A stretch of 24,184 nucleotides of DNA from Treponema sp. UBA7570. GTDB lineage: Bacteria > Spirochaetota > Spirochaetia > Treponematales > Treponemataceae. The position numbers and the translations under genes were made by a program. Below the pieces are notes generated by a model. It had not been told where the DNA came from and did not search any database. It saw only the letters and a program-made list of their open reading frames with translations. Positions 13,462 through 21,580 of this stretch are shown in pieces (position 1 is the stretch's first letter; each line of letters begins with the position of its first letter). The stretch spans positions 1 to 24,184 of the forward strand of contig DLLE01000008.1 of assembly GCA_002477955.1 (NCBI GenBank), in the 5' to 3' direction.

Positions 13462-14790
13462 ATGAAATTTGTCAGCACTAGAAATTCAAAGAATTCTGCC
13501 GATTTTGAAAAAGCTGTATTGGACTGCCTGCCTTCTGACGGCGGACTTTATGTTCCTGAAATTACGGCGGATTTAAGACGGTGGATTTTATATGCGGATT
13601 CTAACACTTCGTTTGCAAATATTGCAGGAACTTTGACTTCTGCCTGCATAAATGACGAATTCTCTCCGATTATTTGCGAAACGATAGCCTCAAAAGCGTT
13701 TACTTTTACGCCGGAAGTAAAAAAAATAGACGAAAGATTTTATTCGTTAAAACTTTACAATACTCCGACTGGAAGCCATAAGGACTTTGGAATTTCGTTT
13801 CTTGTAAACTGCATCGAAACAATCCACGCATTGAACGGCGGTTTTTCGACTTTTCTGGATGCGACTGTCGGCGAGCTTGGAGCAAGCCTTGCTCAGTTTT
13901 TGCGCGGAAAAAAGCATGTAAAAGCGGTTTTGGTTTATCCAAAAGGCATGGTCCGCGGTCTTGAAGAAAGCGATTTTGTCTGGAACGGAGGCAATATTCT
14001 TCCTGTCGAAGTTGACGGAACAGAAGCCGACTGCCACAAAATTGTAAGGGAGATTTTCGACGACAGACAGCTGGTCGAAAACTTTCATCTTACCGTTGCA
14101 AACACAGCAAATATCGGCCGCCTTATGCCACAGCTGTTTTTTTATCCGTACGCTTTTACCCGGTTAAAAAAAGAAGTTTATTCCGACATTTATTATGCAA
14201 TGCCTTGCGGAAATTACAGCAACCTTGTTGCAGGGCTTTACAGCTGGCGCTTGAGTTTGCCTGTGAATGGATTTATCTGCCCGACAACTGCAAGTCTTGT
14301 GCTCGATCCTACAGGGCTTTGTTCCGTGCCTGACGATATGGTTCCTTTTGAAAAGCGTTCCCGCTCAGATCCTGCAAGCCCTTCCAATCTTGAACGGCTT
14401 GAAGATATTTTTAGCCGCAACAGCCTCATGCTCAAAAATTTTGTTTATCCTGCAGATGTAAGCGATTTTGAAACCGACGAAGCCTGCCGTGAACTTTTTA
14501 TGAAATATTCAATTTTTGCGGACAAAAACACTTCTGGAGCGTATGCCGCGATAAAAAAACGCCGTGAGTTTTTGGAAGAAGATGATTCGACTGTTGTGCT
14601 TATAGAACGCGATGATCCGTCTTTAAGCACAGAATATGTCCGCCATACGACAGGAATTGCTCCTCAAATGGGCAAAAATGTTGAAAAGGCTTTGAGCGAA
14701 GTAAAATTGAACCAAAAAACTGTCAAAGAAACAAAAGAAATTGTGGACTTGATGAAGATGTTTTGCGGTTTTGACAGCGGGCATAACTAA
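13462..14790 (+). CDS. thrC: Threonine synthase family protein, divergent
   Basis: The protein has 442 residues. ATG 13462 follows GGGAG (13452-13456) and gives the family's usual start, MKFVSTRN followed by a DGGLYVPE motif. The frame is open back to 13327, but that stretch is the inverted repeat element. Fold markers of the PLP-dependent type II threonine synthase are kept: TGSHKDFG with the PLP lysine K107, then NTANIGRLMPQ and the SLPV strand. The pocket motifs differ from the norm. The usual SGDTG phosphate-binding loop reads VGELG (136-140), the PSGNFG loop reads PCGNYS (248-253), and the usual C-terminal HPAKF is DDPSLS. It may still convert O-phosphohomoserine to threonine, or have a changed substrate. 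No other threonine-pathway gene is near. Confidence 0.8.
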   Translation: MKFVSTRNSKNSADFEKAVLDCLPSDGGLYVPEITADLRRWILYADSNTSFANIAGTLTSACINDEFSPIICETIASKAFTFTPEVKKIDERFYSLKLYNTPTGSHKDFGISFLVNCIETIHALNGGFSTFLDATVGELGASLAQFLRGKKHVKAVLVYPKGMVRGLEESDFVWNGGNILPVEVDGTEADCHKIVREIFDDRQLVENFHLTVANTANIGRLMPQLFFYPYAFTRLKKEVYSDIYYAMPCGNYSNLVAGLYSWRLSLPVNGFICPTTASLVLDPTGLCSVPDDMVPFEKRSRSDPASPSNLERLEDIFSRNSLMLKNFVYPADVSDFETDEACRELFMKYSIFADKNTSGAYAAIKKRREFLEEDDSTVVLIERDDPSLSTEYVRHTTGIAPQMGKNVEKALSEVKLNQKTVKETKEIVDLMKMFCGFDSGHN

Positions 14791-14814
14791 AAATTGCATA
14801 AAAATTTTGTGCAC

Positions 14815-14843
14815 TTGCCAAAAAATATTCAATTTTGTAATAT
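14815..14843 (+). promoter_or_regulatory. Candidate promoter ahead of the asnB leader hairpin
   Basis: TTGCCA (14815-14820) and TAATAT (14838-14843) are separated by 17 bases, with transcription expected near 14850. It lies between the thrC stop and the hairpin at 14862, so the hairpin would be the first thing transcribed. Confidence 0.45.
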
Positions 14844-14861
14844 AAAACTGCTAAGGCAAAG

Positions 14862-14916
14862 AGGCCGTAGATAATTTTCTAGTTTTTAGAAAAATGTCTA
14901 CGGCCTTTTTATTTTT
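14862..14916 (+). terminator. Terminator hairpin between thrC and asnB, possible asnB attenuator
   Basis: AGGCCGTAGA (14862-14871) pairs perfectly with TCTACGGCCT (14897-14906). A second stem forms inside from ATTTTCTA and TAGAAAAAT, and TTTTTATTTTT follows. It could end the thrC transcript, or act on transcripts from the promoter at 14815, as an attenuator or as the end of a short RNA of about 65 bases. Confidence 0.7.
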
Positions 14917-14971
14917 AACCAGAAAAACAAAAGTCATTTTTTTTGAAAGGCGGCTTTTACTGGAGGTGTCT

Positions 14972-16729
14972 ATGTGTGGATTTGTAGGTGCATTTGATTT
15001 AAATTCCGGCTCTCAGCCGATTGATGAAGGTCTTAAGGAACAGCTTAGAAAACAGGTTCTTGATATGTCGAGAACGATTCGGCATCGTGGACCGGATTGG
15101 ACTGGCGTTTACACTGGGGACAATGCGATTTTGAGCCACGAAAGGCTTGCAATTGTAGACCCTTTTTCTGGAAAACAGCCGCTTGTAAGCGATGATGGAA
15201 AAATTATTCTTGCTGTAAACGGCGAAATTTACAACCATCAAGAAATTCGCGAAGAATTCAAGGGAAAGTATAATTTTAAAACAATGTCGGACTGCGAAGT
15301 TATAATCCCTCTTTACAAGGAATGTGTTGCGAACGGAAAAAATTTTTCTGAGATGATAGAAAGACTTTCTGGAATTTTTGCTTTTGCGCTTTATGATTCT
15401 GAAAAGGATGTCTATTTGGTTTCTCGTGACGAAATTGGTGTAATTCCTTTGTATCAGGGCTGGGACAAGCAGGGAAGATATTTTGTTGCGTCCGAACTAA
15501 AGGCTTTGGAAGGCGAATGTCAGACAATCGAAGAATTTCCGAACGGATGCTATTTGTATTCGCCAGACAAAAAAATTGTGCGCTGGTATAAACGCGACTG
15601 GGAAAGTTTTGACAATGTAAAGGACAATCCTAAGGCTACGAACGAAAAGGGCGAAGTTATAAATCCTGCAATTATTGAAAATTTGCGTAACGGACTTGAA
15701 GCAGCAGTAAAAAAACAGCTTATGTCTGACGTTCCTTATGGAGTTTTGCTTTCTGGCGGTTTGGACTCATCTATTATTGCCGCAATTACTCAAAAATATT
15801 CAAAAAAACGCATAGAAACTGGCTCGAAGGAAGAAGCTTGGTGGCCGCAGCTGCATTCTTTTGCGATTGGGCTTGAAGGTTCTCCGGATTTGATTGCTGC
15901 AAAAAAAGCGGCTGATTACATTGGAACGATTCATCACGAAATTCACTTTACGATTCAGGAAGCTTTGGATGCTTTGGAAGATGTGATTTACCACATTGAA
16001 ACTTATGACATTACGACTGTCCGTGCTTCGACTCCAATGTATCTGCTTGCCCGCGCAATAAAGGCTATGGGAATAAAAATGGTTTTGAGCGGCGAAGGAA
16101 GCGATGAGCTTTTTGGCGGATACTTGTATTTTCATAAGGCGCCGAACGCCAAAGAGTTTCATGAAGAACTCGTACGCAAAATGAGCAAACTGCACCTTTA
16201 TGACTGTTTGCGCGCGAATAAATCGCTTATGGCCTGGGGAGTTGAAGGCCGTGTCCCGTTTTTGGACAAGGAATTTATTGATATTGCAATGCGCTTAAAT
16301 CCGGCTGACAAAATGAATATCCGCCTTTTGGACGGAAAACAGAGAATGGAAAAATGGATTTTGCGAAAGGCTTTTGAAGATATGCTTCCTGCAGAAATTT
16401 GCTGGCGTCAGAAAGAACAGTTTTCTGACGGTGTTGGATATAACTGGATTGACACCCTTAAAAAACTGACAGAAGAAAAGATAAGCGATGCTGAATTTGA
16501 ACGCCGTGAAAATCGTTTTCCGGTTAATACGCCTAAGACAAAGGAAGAATATTATTACCGCGAAATTTACAGCAAGCTTTTTCCGAGCGACAGTGCCGCT
16601 AAAGTTGTTCCGCATGAAGCCGGAGTCGCATGTTCGACAGCAAAGGCTCTTGAATGGGACGAAGCTTGGAAAAATATGGACGAACCTAGCGGACGCGCAA
16701 TTGCCGGAGTTCATGACAAGGCATATTGA
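14972..16729 (+). CDS. asnB: Asparagine synthetase B (glutamine-hydrolysing)
   Basis: The protein has 585 residues. It makes asparagine from aspartate, ATP and glutamine. The start is ATG 14972, because it places catalytic Cys2 at the N-terminus (MCGFVGAFD) and is preceded by an excellent GGAGGTG (14962-14968). The longer frame from 14894 begins inside the terminator hairpin. The N-terminal glutaminase domain shows RHRGPDW, ERLAIVD and AVNGEIYNH. The C-terminal synthetase domain has the pyrophosphate loop SGGLDSS (261-267), the GEGSDELFGGY motif and GVEGRVPFLD. Length and motif order fit the E. coli AsnB type. The spacer to gltB is filled by a structured repeat with no terminator, so asnB, gltB and purF may share a transcript. 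Confidence 0.96.
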   Translation: MCGFVGAFDLNSGSQPIDEGLKEQLRKQVLDMSRTIRHRGPDWTGVYTGDNAILSHERLAIVDPFSGKQPLVSDDGKIILAVNGEIYNHQEIREEFKGKYNFKTMSDCEVIIPLYKECVANGKNFSEMIERLSGIFAFALYDSEKDVYLVSRDEIGVIPLYQGWDKQGRYFVASELKALEGECQTIEEFPNGCYLYSPDKKIVRWYKRDWESFDNVKDNPKATNEKGEVINPAIIENLRNGLEAAVKKQLMSDVPYGVLLSGGLDSSIIAAITQKYSKKRIETGSKEEAWWPQLHSFAIGLEGSPDLIAAKKAADYIGTIHHEIHFTIQEALDALEDVIYHIETYDITTVRASTPMYLLARAIKAMGIKMVLSGEGSDELFGGYLYFHKAPNAKEFHEELVRKMSKLHLYDCLRANKSLMAWGVEGRVPFLDKEFIDIAMRLNPADKMNIRLLDGKQRMEKWILRKAFEDMLPAEICWRQKEQFSDGVGYNWIDTLKKLTEEKISDAEFERRENRFPVNTPKTKEEYYYREIYSKLFPSDSAAKVVPHEAGVACSTAKALEWDEAWKNMDEPSGRAIAGVHDKAY

Positions 16730-16747
16730 TTTTTTTTGAATACACTT

Positions 16748-16850
16748 GCGTCAGGGATTGGAGGGGCGGCGGAGCCGTTGCGTTTAGCAATGGAGCGGCT
16801 TTGCCGCGGAACCCCGGAAAGCCCGACGGCACGCAGTGCCGGGACGCCCG
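16748..16850 (+). repeat. Structured G+C-rich intergenic repeat, copy C (asnB-gltB spacer)
   Basis: Closed by GCGTC (16748-16752) and GACGC (16843-16847), the same terminal stem as copy A. Inside are TTGC/GCAA (16778-16790), GCGGC-TTT-GCCGC (16795-16807) flanked by AATGGA and GGAACC, and CGGCAC-GCA-GTGCCG (16827-16841). The second hairpin takes the place of GGC-GAAA-GCC in copy A with the same flanks. The gltB ribosome binding site lies just beyond it. Confidence 0.8.
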
Positions 16851-16883
16851 AAAATTTGGAGAATTTATTCTGGAGAATATTAG

Positions 16884-19800
16884 ATGAATACACTTTATGA
16901 ACCTTCTTTTGAACACGATAACTGTGGAATTGGCGCTGTTGTTAGCATTGAGGGAATAAAAAGCCGGAAAGTCGTTGACAGGGCACTTTCTATTGTCGAA
17001 AAACTTGAACACAGGGCTGGAAAGGACGCTTCCGGAAAAACCGGCGACGGTGTTGGAATTTTGCTTCAGATTTGCCATGATTTTTTTAAGGAAACTGCCG
17101 GCGAAGCAGGAATTGTGCTTGGTGATGAAGGCGAATACGGAATAGGACAATTTTTCTTTCCTCAGGACGAGGTAGAGGTTGAAGCGGAACAGTCGCGTTT
17201 TGAAGCGGAATGTTCGGCTTTTGGACTGAAATTTTTGGGCTGGAGAAAAGTTCCTGTTTTGAGCGATGTTTTGGGCGAAAAAGCGCTTGAGTGTATGCCG
17301 ACGATTATTCAGGGATTTGTTGAAAAGCCTGTCGAGTGTAAAAAAGGGCTTGATTTTGACAAGCTTTTATACGGTTTGAGACGTTCGTTTGAAAAAAATG
17401 ATTCAAAACCTGCAAAAACGTACATTTGTTCGCTTTCGAGCAGGACGATTGTTTATAAAGGGATGTTTTTGGTTCAGCAGTTGAGGACTTTTTACAGAGA
17501 TCTTCTGTCTGACGATTATGTTTCTGCCGTGGGAATTGTCCATTCGCGTTTTTCGACAAACACTAATCCTAGCTGGCAGCGTGCTCATCCTAACAGATTT
17601 ATTGCGCACAACGGTGAAATCAACACAATCCGCGGAAATGCAGACCGCATGCTTGCCCGCAACGGCGAAATTGACCTGAGCGGTTCGGATTCTGCAATGC
17701 TCGACAATACTCTCGAATATTATGTAATGAACGGAATGGAGTTTCCGCAGGCGGTTTTGATGTGTATTCCTCAGGCGTGGAAACATGACAATTCGCTGAG
17801 CCAGGAACGCAAAGATTTTTATCATTATTGGGCGACGATGATGGAGCCTTGGGACGGACCTGCCGCGATTTTGTTTAGTGATGGTGAAATTTTTGGCGCA
17901 ACCCTTGACCGAAACGGACTGCGCCCGAGCCGGTATTATATTACAAAGGACAACATGCTGATTCTTTCTTCAGAAGTCGGCGTTTTGAATATTCCGGAAA
18001 GCAATATCGTGACTAAAAGCCGCCTTGAACCTGGAAAAATTCTTCTTGTTGATATGAAGAAAAAGCGACTGATTTCTAATGACGAAATTAAAGATTTGTA
18101 TGCCTCTAAATTTCCTTATGGCGAATGGCTTAGTCAAAATCTTATTCCTCTTCATTCTCTTAAAATTCCGAACAAAAAAATTCCTGTAAGCACTCAGGAT
18201 GAGCGCGACAAGCTTTACAAGGCTTTTGGCTGGTGTTTGGAAGATGTCAATGAAATGATTCTTCCAATGGCAAAAAACGGTGTAGAACCGACTGGCGCTA
18301 TGGGAATCGATACTCCGCTTGCTGTCATGTCGGAAAAACATCCGCCGCTGTTCAATTATTTTAAGCAGCTTTTTGCTCAGGTTACAAATCCGCCGATTGA
18401 CTCTTTGCGCGAAAAAATCGTGACGGATACGACGGTTTATGTTGGTTCTGACGGAGATATTCTTCATCCTGCTGGAAAAAATTGCCATGTTCTCGAAATA
18501 AACAACCCGATTTTGACAGGAGTTGACCTTTTAAAAATCAGCGCGCTCAATCAAAAAGGTTTGCGCGCGACAAAAGTAAGCCTGCTTTATGATTTTCCAA
18601 AAGATGTGGAAAGTCATCTTGCAGACGGAAAAATTCTTGAAAAAGCGGTTGAAAATCTTTGCGGACAAATTGATAAAGTTTACGGCGAAGGTTTTAACAT
18701 TGTAATTTTGAGCGACCGCGGTGTTGACGAAAGCCATGCCGCAATTCCGTCTTTGCTGGCAGTTAGCGCAGTTGAGCAGCATTTAATCCGTACAAAAAGA
18801 CGGACTCTTTGTTCTGTAATTTTGGAATCTGGCGAAATTCGCGATGTGCATCAGGCGGCAATGTGTCTTGGTTACGGCGCCCGTGCTATAAATCCTTATC
18901 TTGCGCACGAATGTATTTCTGAACTCATTGATAAAAAACTTTTGGACAAGGATTATCATACTGCGATTGACGACTACAACAAGGCGATTATGAACGGAAT
19001 TGTAAAAATTGCCGCAAAAATGGGAATTTCGACCTTGCAGTCGTATCAGTCGGCTCAAATTTTTGAAGCAGTTGGTATTTCTAAAGAACTTACCGAAAAA
19101 TATTTTACAAACACTGTAAGCCGAATTGGCGGAATCGGTTTAAAAGAAATCGAAGAGGACATAAATTTCCGTCATTCTTCTGCTTACGTAGAAAAACTTG
19201 AAGACCTGCTGACTGTAAACAACCGTCTTATGAAACTTGATATGCTCGGCGAGCACAAATACAAGGCTGGAGAAACTTGCGAAGACCACTTGATTACGCC
19301 ACAGTTGATAAAAGTTTTGCAGGAAAGCTGCCAGTCTGGCGATTATGAAAAATTTAAGGCCTATTCGGCAATGGTTGATGACAGTTCGCATCCTCACACT
19401 TTGCGCGCTTTGGTTCAGTTTGATTTTGAAAATGCTGTGCCAGTTGACATAAGCGAAGTTGAAAGCGTTGAGGAAATTGTAAAGCGTTTTAAGACTGGGG
19501 CAATGAGTTACGGTTCAATTTCGGAAGAAGCGCATAAATGTCTTGCTGTTGCAATGAACCGCTTGCACGGAAAATCAAATTCTGGTGAGGGCGGAGAAAA
19601 TCCTGACCGTTTTGGAACAGAATATTCTTCGGCAATAAAACAGGTTGCTTCTGGACGTTTTGGCGTTACTGAGGAATATTTGCTTTCTGCAAAAGAAATT
19701 CAAATAAAATGTGCTCAGGGCGCAAAACCGGGAGAAGGCGGACATTTGCCGGGCAAAAAAGTTTATCCGTGGATTGCCCGTACCCGCTACGCAACTCCTG

Positions 19801-21416
19801 GAGTTTCTTTGATTTCGCCTCCTCCTCATCACGATATTTATTCGATTGAAGATTTGGCTCAGCTTATTTACGACTTGAAAAATGCAAACAGAAAAGCTGA
19901 TATTTCTGTAAAACTTGTAAGCGAAGCCGGGGTTGGAACTATTGCGGCTGGCGTTGCAAAGGCCGGCGCTCAGATTATTTTGATTTCTGGTCATGACGGC
20001 GGAACTGGAGCTGCTCCGATAAGCTCTATTCATCATGCAGGACTTCCGTGGGAAATGGGACTTGCAGAGACTCATCAGACTTTGATCCAGAACAATTTGC
20101 GCGGTCTTGTCCGGCTCGAAACTGACGGAAAACTTATGGACGGCCGCGATGTTGCAATTGCTGCAATTTTGGGCGCGGAAGAATTTGGTTTTGCGACTGC
20201 GCCTCTTATTGTAATGGGCTGTAAAATGCTCAGAGTCTGCAATCTCGACACCTGTCCGTTTGGAGTTGCGACTCAGAACGAGAAACTTCGCGCAAAATTT
20301 CCTGGAAAACCTGAGTATGTCGAAAACTTTATGCGCTATGTTGCCCAGGAAATTCGCGAAATTATGGCAAAACTTGGAATTCGCTCAGTCGAAGAGCTTG
20401 TCGGAAGAACAGATTTGCTCAAATTGAAGAAAAAACAGGGATTTAGCAGGGCAAATCTTTTGGATATAAGCCGGATTCTTTCTCCCACGGACGATACCTG
20501 GAAAACACATTTTGAAAACGGAAAACTCAAGGATGAAAAAGAATCTCTTGAATTTAGCATTGATGCGCTCAGACTTTTGCCGGTAATGGACAATTCGCGG
20601 CTTACGACCCTCAAATACGATGTTCAGTGCACGGACAGAACCGCAGGAACTATTTTAGGTTCTGTAATTCAGGAAAAATACGGAATTTCTTTGGAAGAAG
20701 ACAGATATGTTGTTCATTTTACGGGCGGAGCCGGACAGTCGTTCGGAGCATTTATTCCAAAAGGACTGACACTGCGTCTTTCTGGAGATGCAAACGATGC
20801 TGTCGGAAAAGGTCTTAGCGGCGGAAAAATTGCCGTGCAGCCGTCGGAAGATTTTGAAGGCGAGGCGGATGAAAACGTTATTGTCGGAAATGTCGCATTT
20901 TTTGGAGCAACGAGCGGAAAAGGTTTTATAAACGGAGTCGCCGGGGAAAGGTTTTGCGTGCGGAATTCCGGGGCAACTGTTGTTTCTGAAGGCTGCGGCG
21001 ACCACGGACTTGAATATATGACCGGAGGAATGGCAGTGATTCTCGGAAAAACCGGCAAAAACCTTTGCGCAGGAATGTCGGGCGGAGTCGCCTATATTCT
21101 TGATGAAAAACACGACCTTTACAAACGGTTGAACAAAGAAATGGTAACGATGTATGATCTGGACGATGAGACAACTGTTGCCAGAAATACAACTGATTGT
21201 GAAATTTTAAAAGATTTGATTGAGCAGCATTACGAAGAAACTGATTCTAAAAAGGCAAAGAAAATTCTTGAAGAATGGGAAAATTATATTCCGAAGTTCA
21301 AGAAAATTATTCCAAACGACTATTTGAGAATGATGACGGAAATTCGGCTGGCTGAAGAATCTGGAGAAAATTACGAAGACGCTGTGATGAGCGCTTTTAA
21401 GAAAGTTACTGCGTAA
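16884..21416 (+). CDS. gltB: Glutamate synthase large subunit (GltB type)
   Basis: The protein has 1510 residues, full length for the family. It transfers the amide of glutamine to 2-oxoglutarate, giving two glutamates. ATG 16884 follows TGGAGA (16871-16876). A 13-residue propeptide precedes the predicted nucleophile Cys14 (NCGIGAV). Domains run in the normal order: class II amidotransferase (about 14-430, with RFSTNTNPSW and HNGEINT), central domain (about 460-750), and FMN-binding synthase domain (about 800-1190, with GAMSYGS from 872, GEGGENPDRF and SGHDGGTGAAP). The 3Fe-4S motif CKMLRVCNLDTC has Cys1113, 1119 and 1124 (Cx5Cx4C). The C-terminal GxGxG-rich helix is at about 1260-1450. No gltD small subunit is adjacent, so the electron donor cannot be read from this window. 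It lies between asnB and purF. Confidence 0.96.
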   Translation: MNTLYEPSFEHDNCGIGAVVSIEGIKSRKVVDRALSIVEKLEHRAGKDASGKTGDGVGILLQICHDFFKETAGEAGIVLGDEGEYGIGQFFFPQDEVEVEAEQSRFEAECSAFGLKFLGWRKVPVLSDVLGEKALECMPTIIQGFVEKPVECKKGLDFDKLLYGLRRSFEKNDSKPAKTYICSLSSRTIVYKGMFLVQQLRTFYRDLLSDDYVSAVGIVHSRFSTNTNPSWQRAHPNRFIAHNGEINTIRGNADRMLARNGEIDLSGSDSAMLDNTLEYYVMNGMEFPQAVLMCIPQAWKHDNSLSQERKDFYHYWATMMEPWDGPAAILFSDGEIFGATLDRNGLRPSRYYITKDNMLILSSEVGVLNIPESNIVTKSRLEPGKILLVDMKKKRLISNDEIKDLYASKFPYGEWLSQNLIPLHSLKIPNKKIPVSTQDERDKLYKAFGWCLEDVNEMILPMAKNGVEPTGAMGIDTPLAVMSEKHPPLFNYFKQLFAQVTNPPIDSLREKIVTDTTVYVGSDGDILHPAGKNCHVLEINNPILTGVDLLKISALNQKGLRATKVSLLYDFPKDVESHLADGKILEKAVENLCGQIDKVYGEGFNIVILSDRGVDESHAAIPSLLAVSAVEQHLIRTKRRTLCSVILESGEIRDVHQAAMCLGYGARAINPYLAHECISELIDKKLLDKDYHTAIDDYNKAIMNGIVKIAAKMGISTLQSYQSAQIFEAVGISKELTEKYFTNTVSRIGGIGLKEIEEDINFRHSSAYVEKLEDLLTVNNRLMKLDMLGEHKYKAGETCEDHLITPQLIKVLQESCQSGDYEKFKAYSAMVDDSSHPHTLRALVQFDFENAVPVDISEVESVEEIVKRFKTGAMSYGSISEEAHKCLAVAMNRLHGKSNSGEGGENPDRFGTEYSSAIKQVASGRFGVTEEYLLSAKEIQIKCAQGAKPGEGGHLPGKKVYPWIARTRYATPGVSLISPPPHHDIYSIEDLAQLIYDLKNANRKADISVKLVSEAGVGTIAAGVAKAGAQIILISGHDGGTGAAPISSIHHAGLPWEMGLAETHQTLIQNNLRGLVRLETDGKLMDGRDVAIAAILGAEEFGFATAPLIVMGCKMLRVCNLDTCPFGVATQNEKLRAKFPGKPEYVENFMRYVAQEIREIMAKLGIRSVEELVGRTDLLKLKKKQGFSRANLLDISRILSPTDDTWKTHFENGKLKDEKESLEFSIDALRLLPVMDNSRLTTLKYDVQCTDRTAGTILGSVIQEKYGISLEEDRYVVHFTGGAGQSFGAFIPKGLTLRLSGDANDAVGKGLSGGKIAVQPSEDFEGEADENVIVGNVAFFGATSGKGFINGVAGERFCVRNSGATVVSEGCGDHGLEYMTGGMAVILGKTGKNLCAGMSGGVAYILDEKHDLYKRLNKEMVTMYDLDDETTVARNTTDCEILKDLIEQHYEETDSKKAKKILEEWENYIPKFKKIIPNDYLRMMTEIRLAEESGENYEDAVMSAFKKVTA

Positions 21417-21422
21417 GAAAAT

Positions 21423-21560
21423 GCGGCAGGGGGCGGAAGGGCGCGAAAGCGATGTTTTTGCGGCGGTTGAGCTTTGCGAAACCAGAGCAAAAATATTGGA
21501 GGCGAAAAGCCGGAACCCTGAAGCACCCGATTTTGTGCAGCAAAGCGAAACAAAAGCCGC
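21423..21560 (+). repeat. Structured G+C-rich intergenic repeat, copy D (gltB-purF spacer)
   Basis: Closed by GCGGC (21423-21427) and GCCGC (21556-21560), in the place of GCGTC/GACGC in copies A and C. It keeps TTGGA, the hairpin GGC-GAAAA-GCC and GGAACC, and ends CCAAAAA. TTTTTGC/GCAAAAA forms an extra internal stem. It is longer than the other copies and fills the spacer up to the purF ribosome binding site. Reading through it gives a false 43-residue purF extension. Confidence 0.7.
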
Positions 21561-21580
21561 CCAAAAACTGGAGTTTTAAA

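Noticed and set aside
14894..14971. Longer N-terminus for AsnB
   Set aside because: It begins inside the terminator hairpin and would bury the catalytic Cys2. ATG 14972 has a strong GGAGGTG.
15800..20075. Long minus-strand open frames inside asnB and gltB
   Set aside because: They are shadows of strongly coding + strand genes, lack ribosome binding sites and have low-quality Arg/Phe/Cys-rich translations.
21452..21580. Longer N-terminus for PurF
   Set aside because: These codons lie in the repeat element. The family has only a short propeptide before the catalytic Cys, matching ATG 21581.
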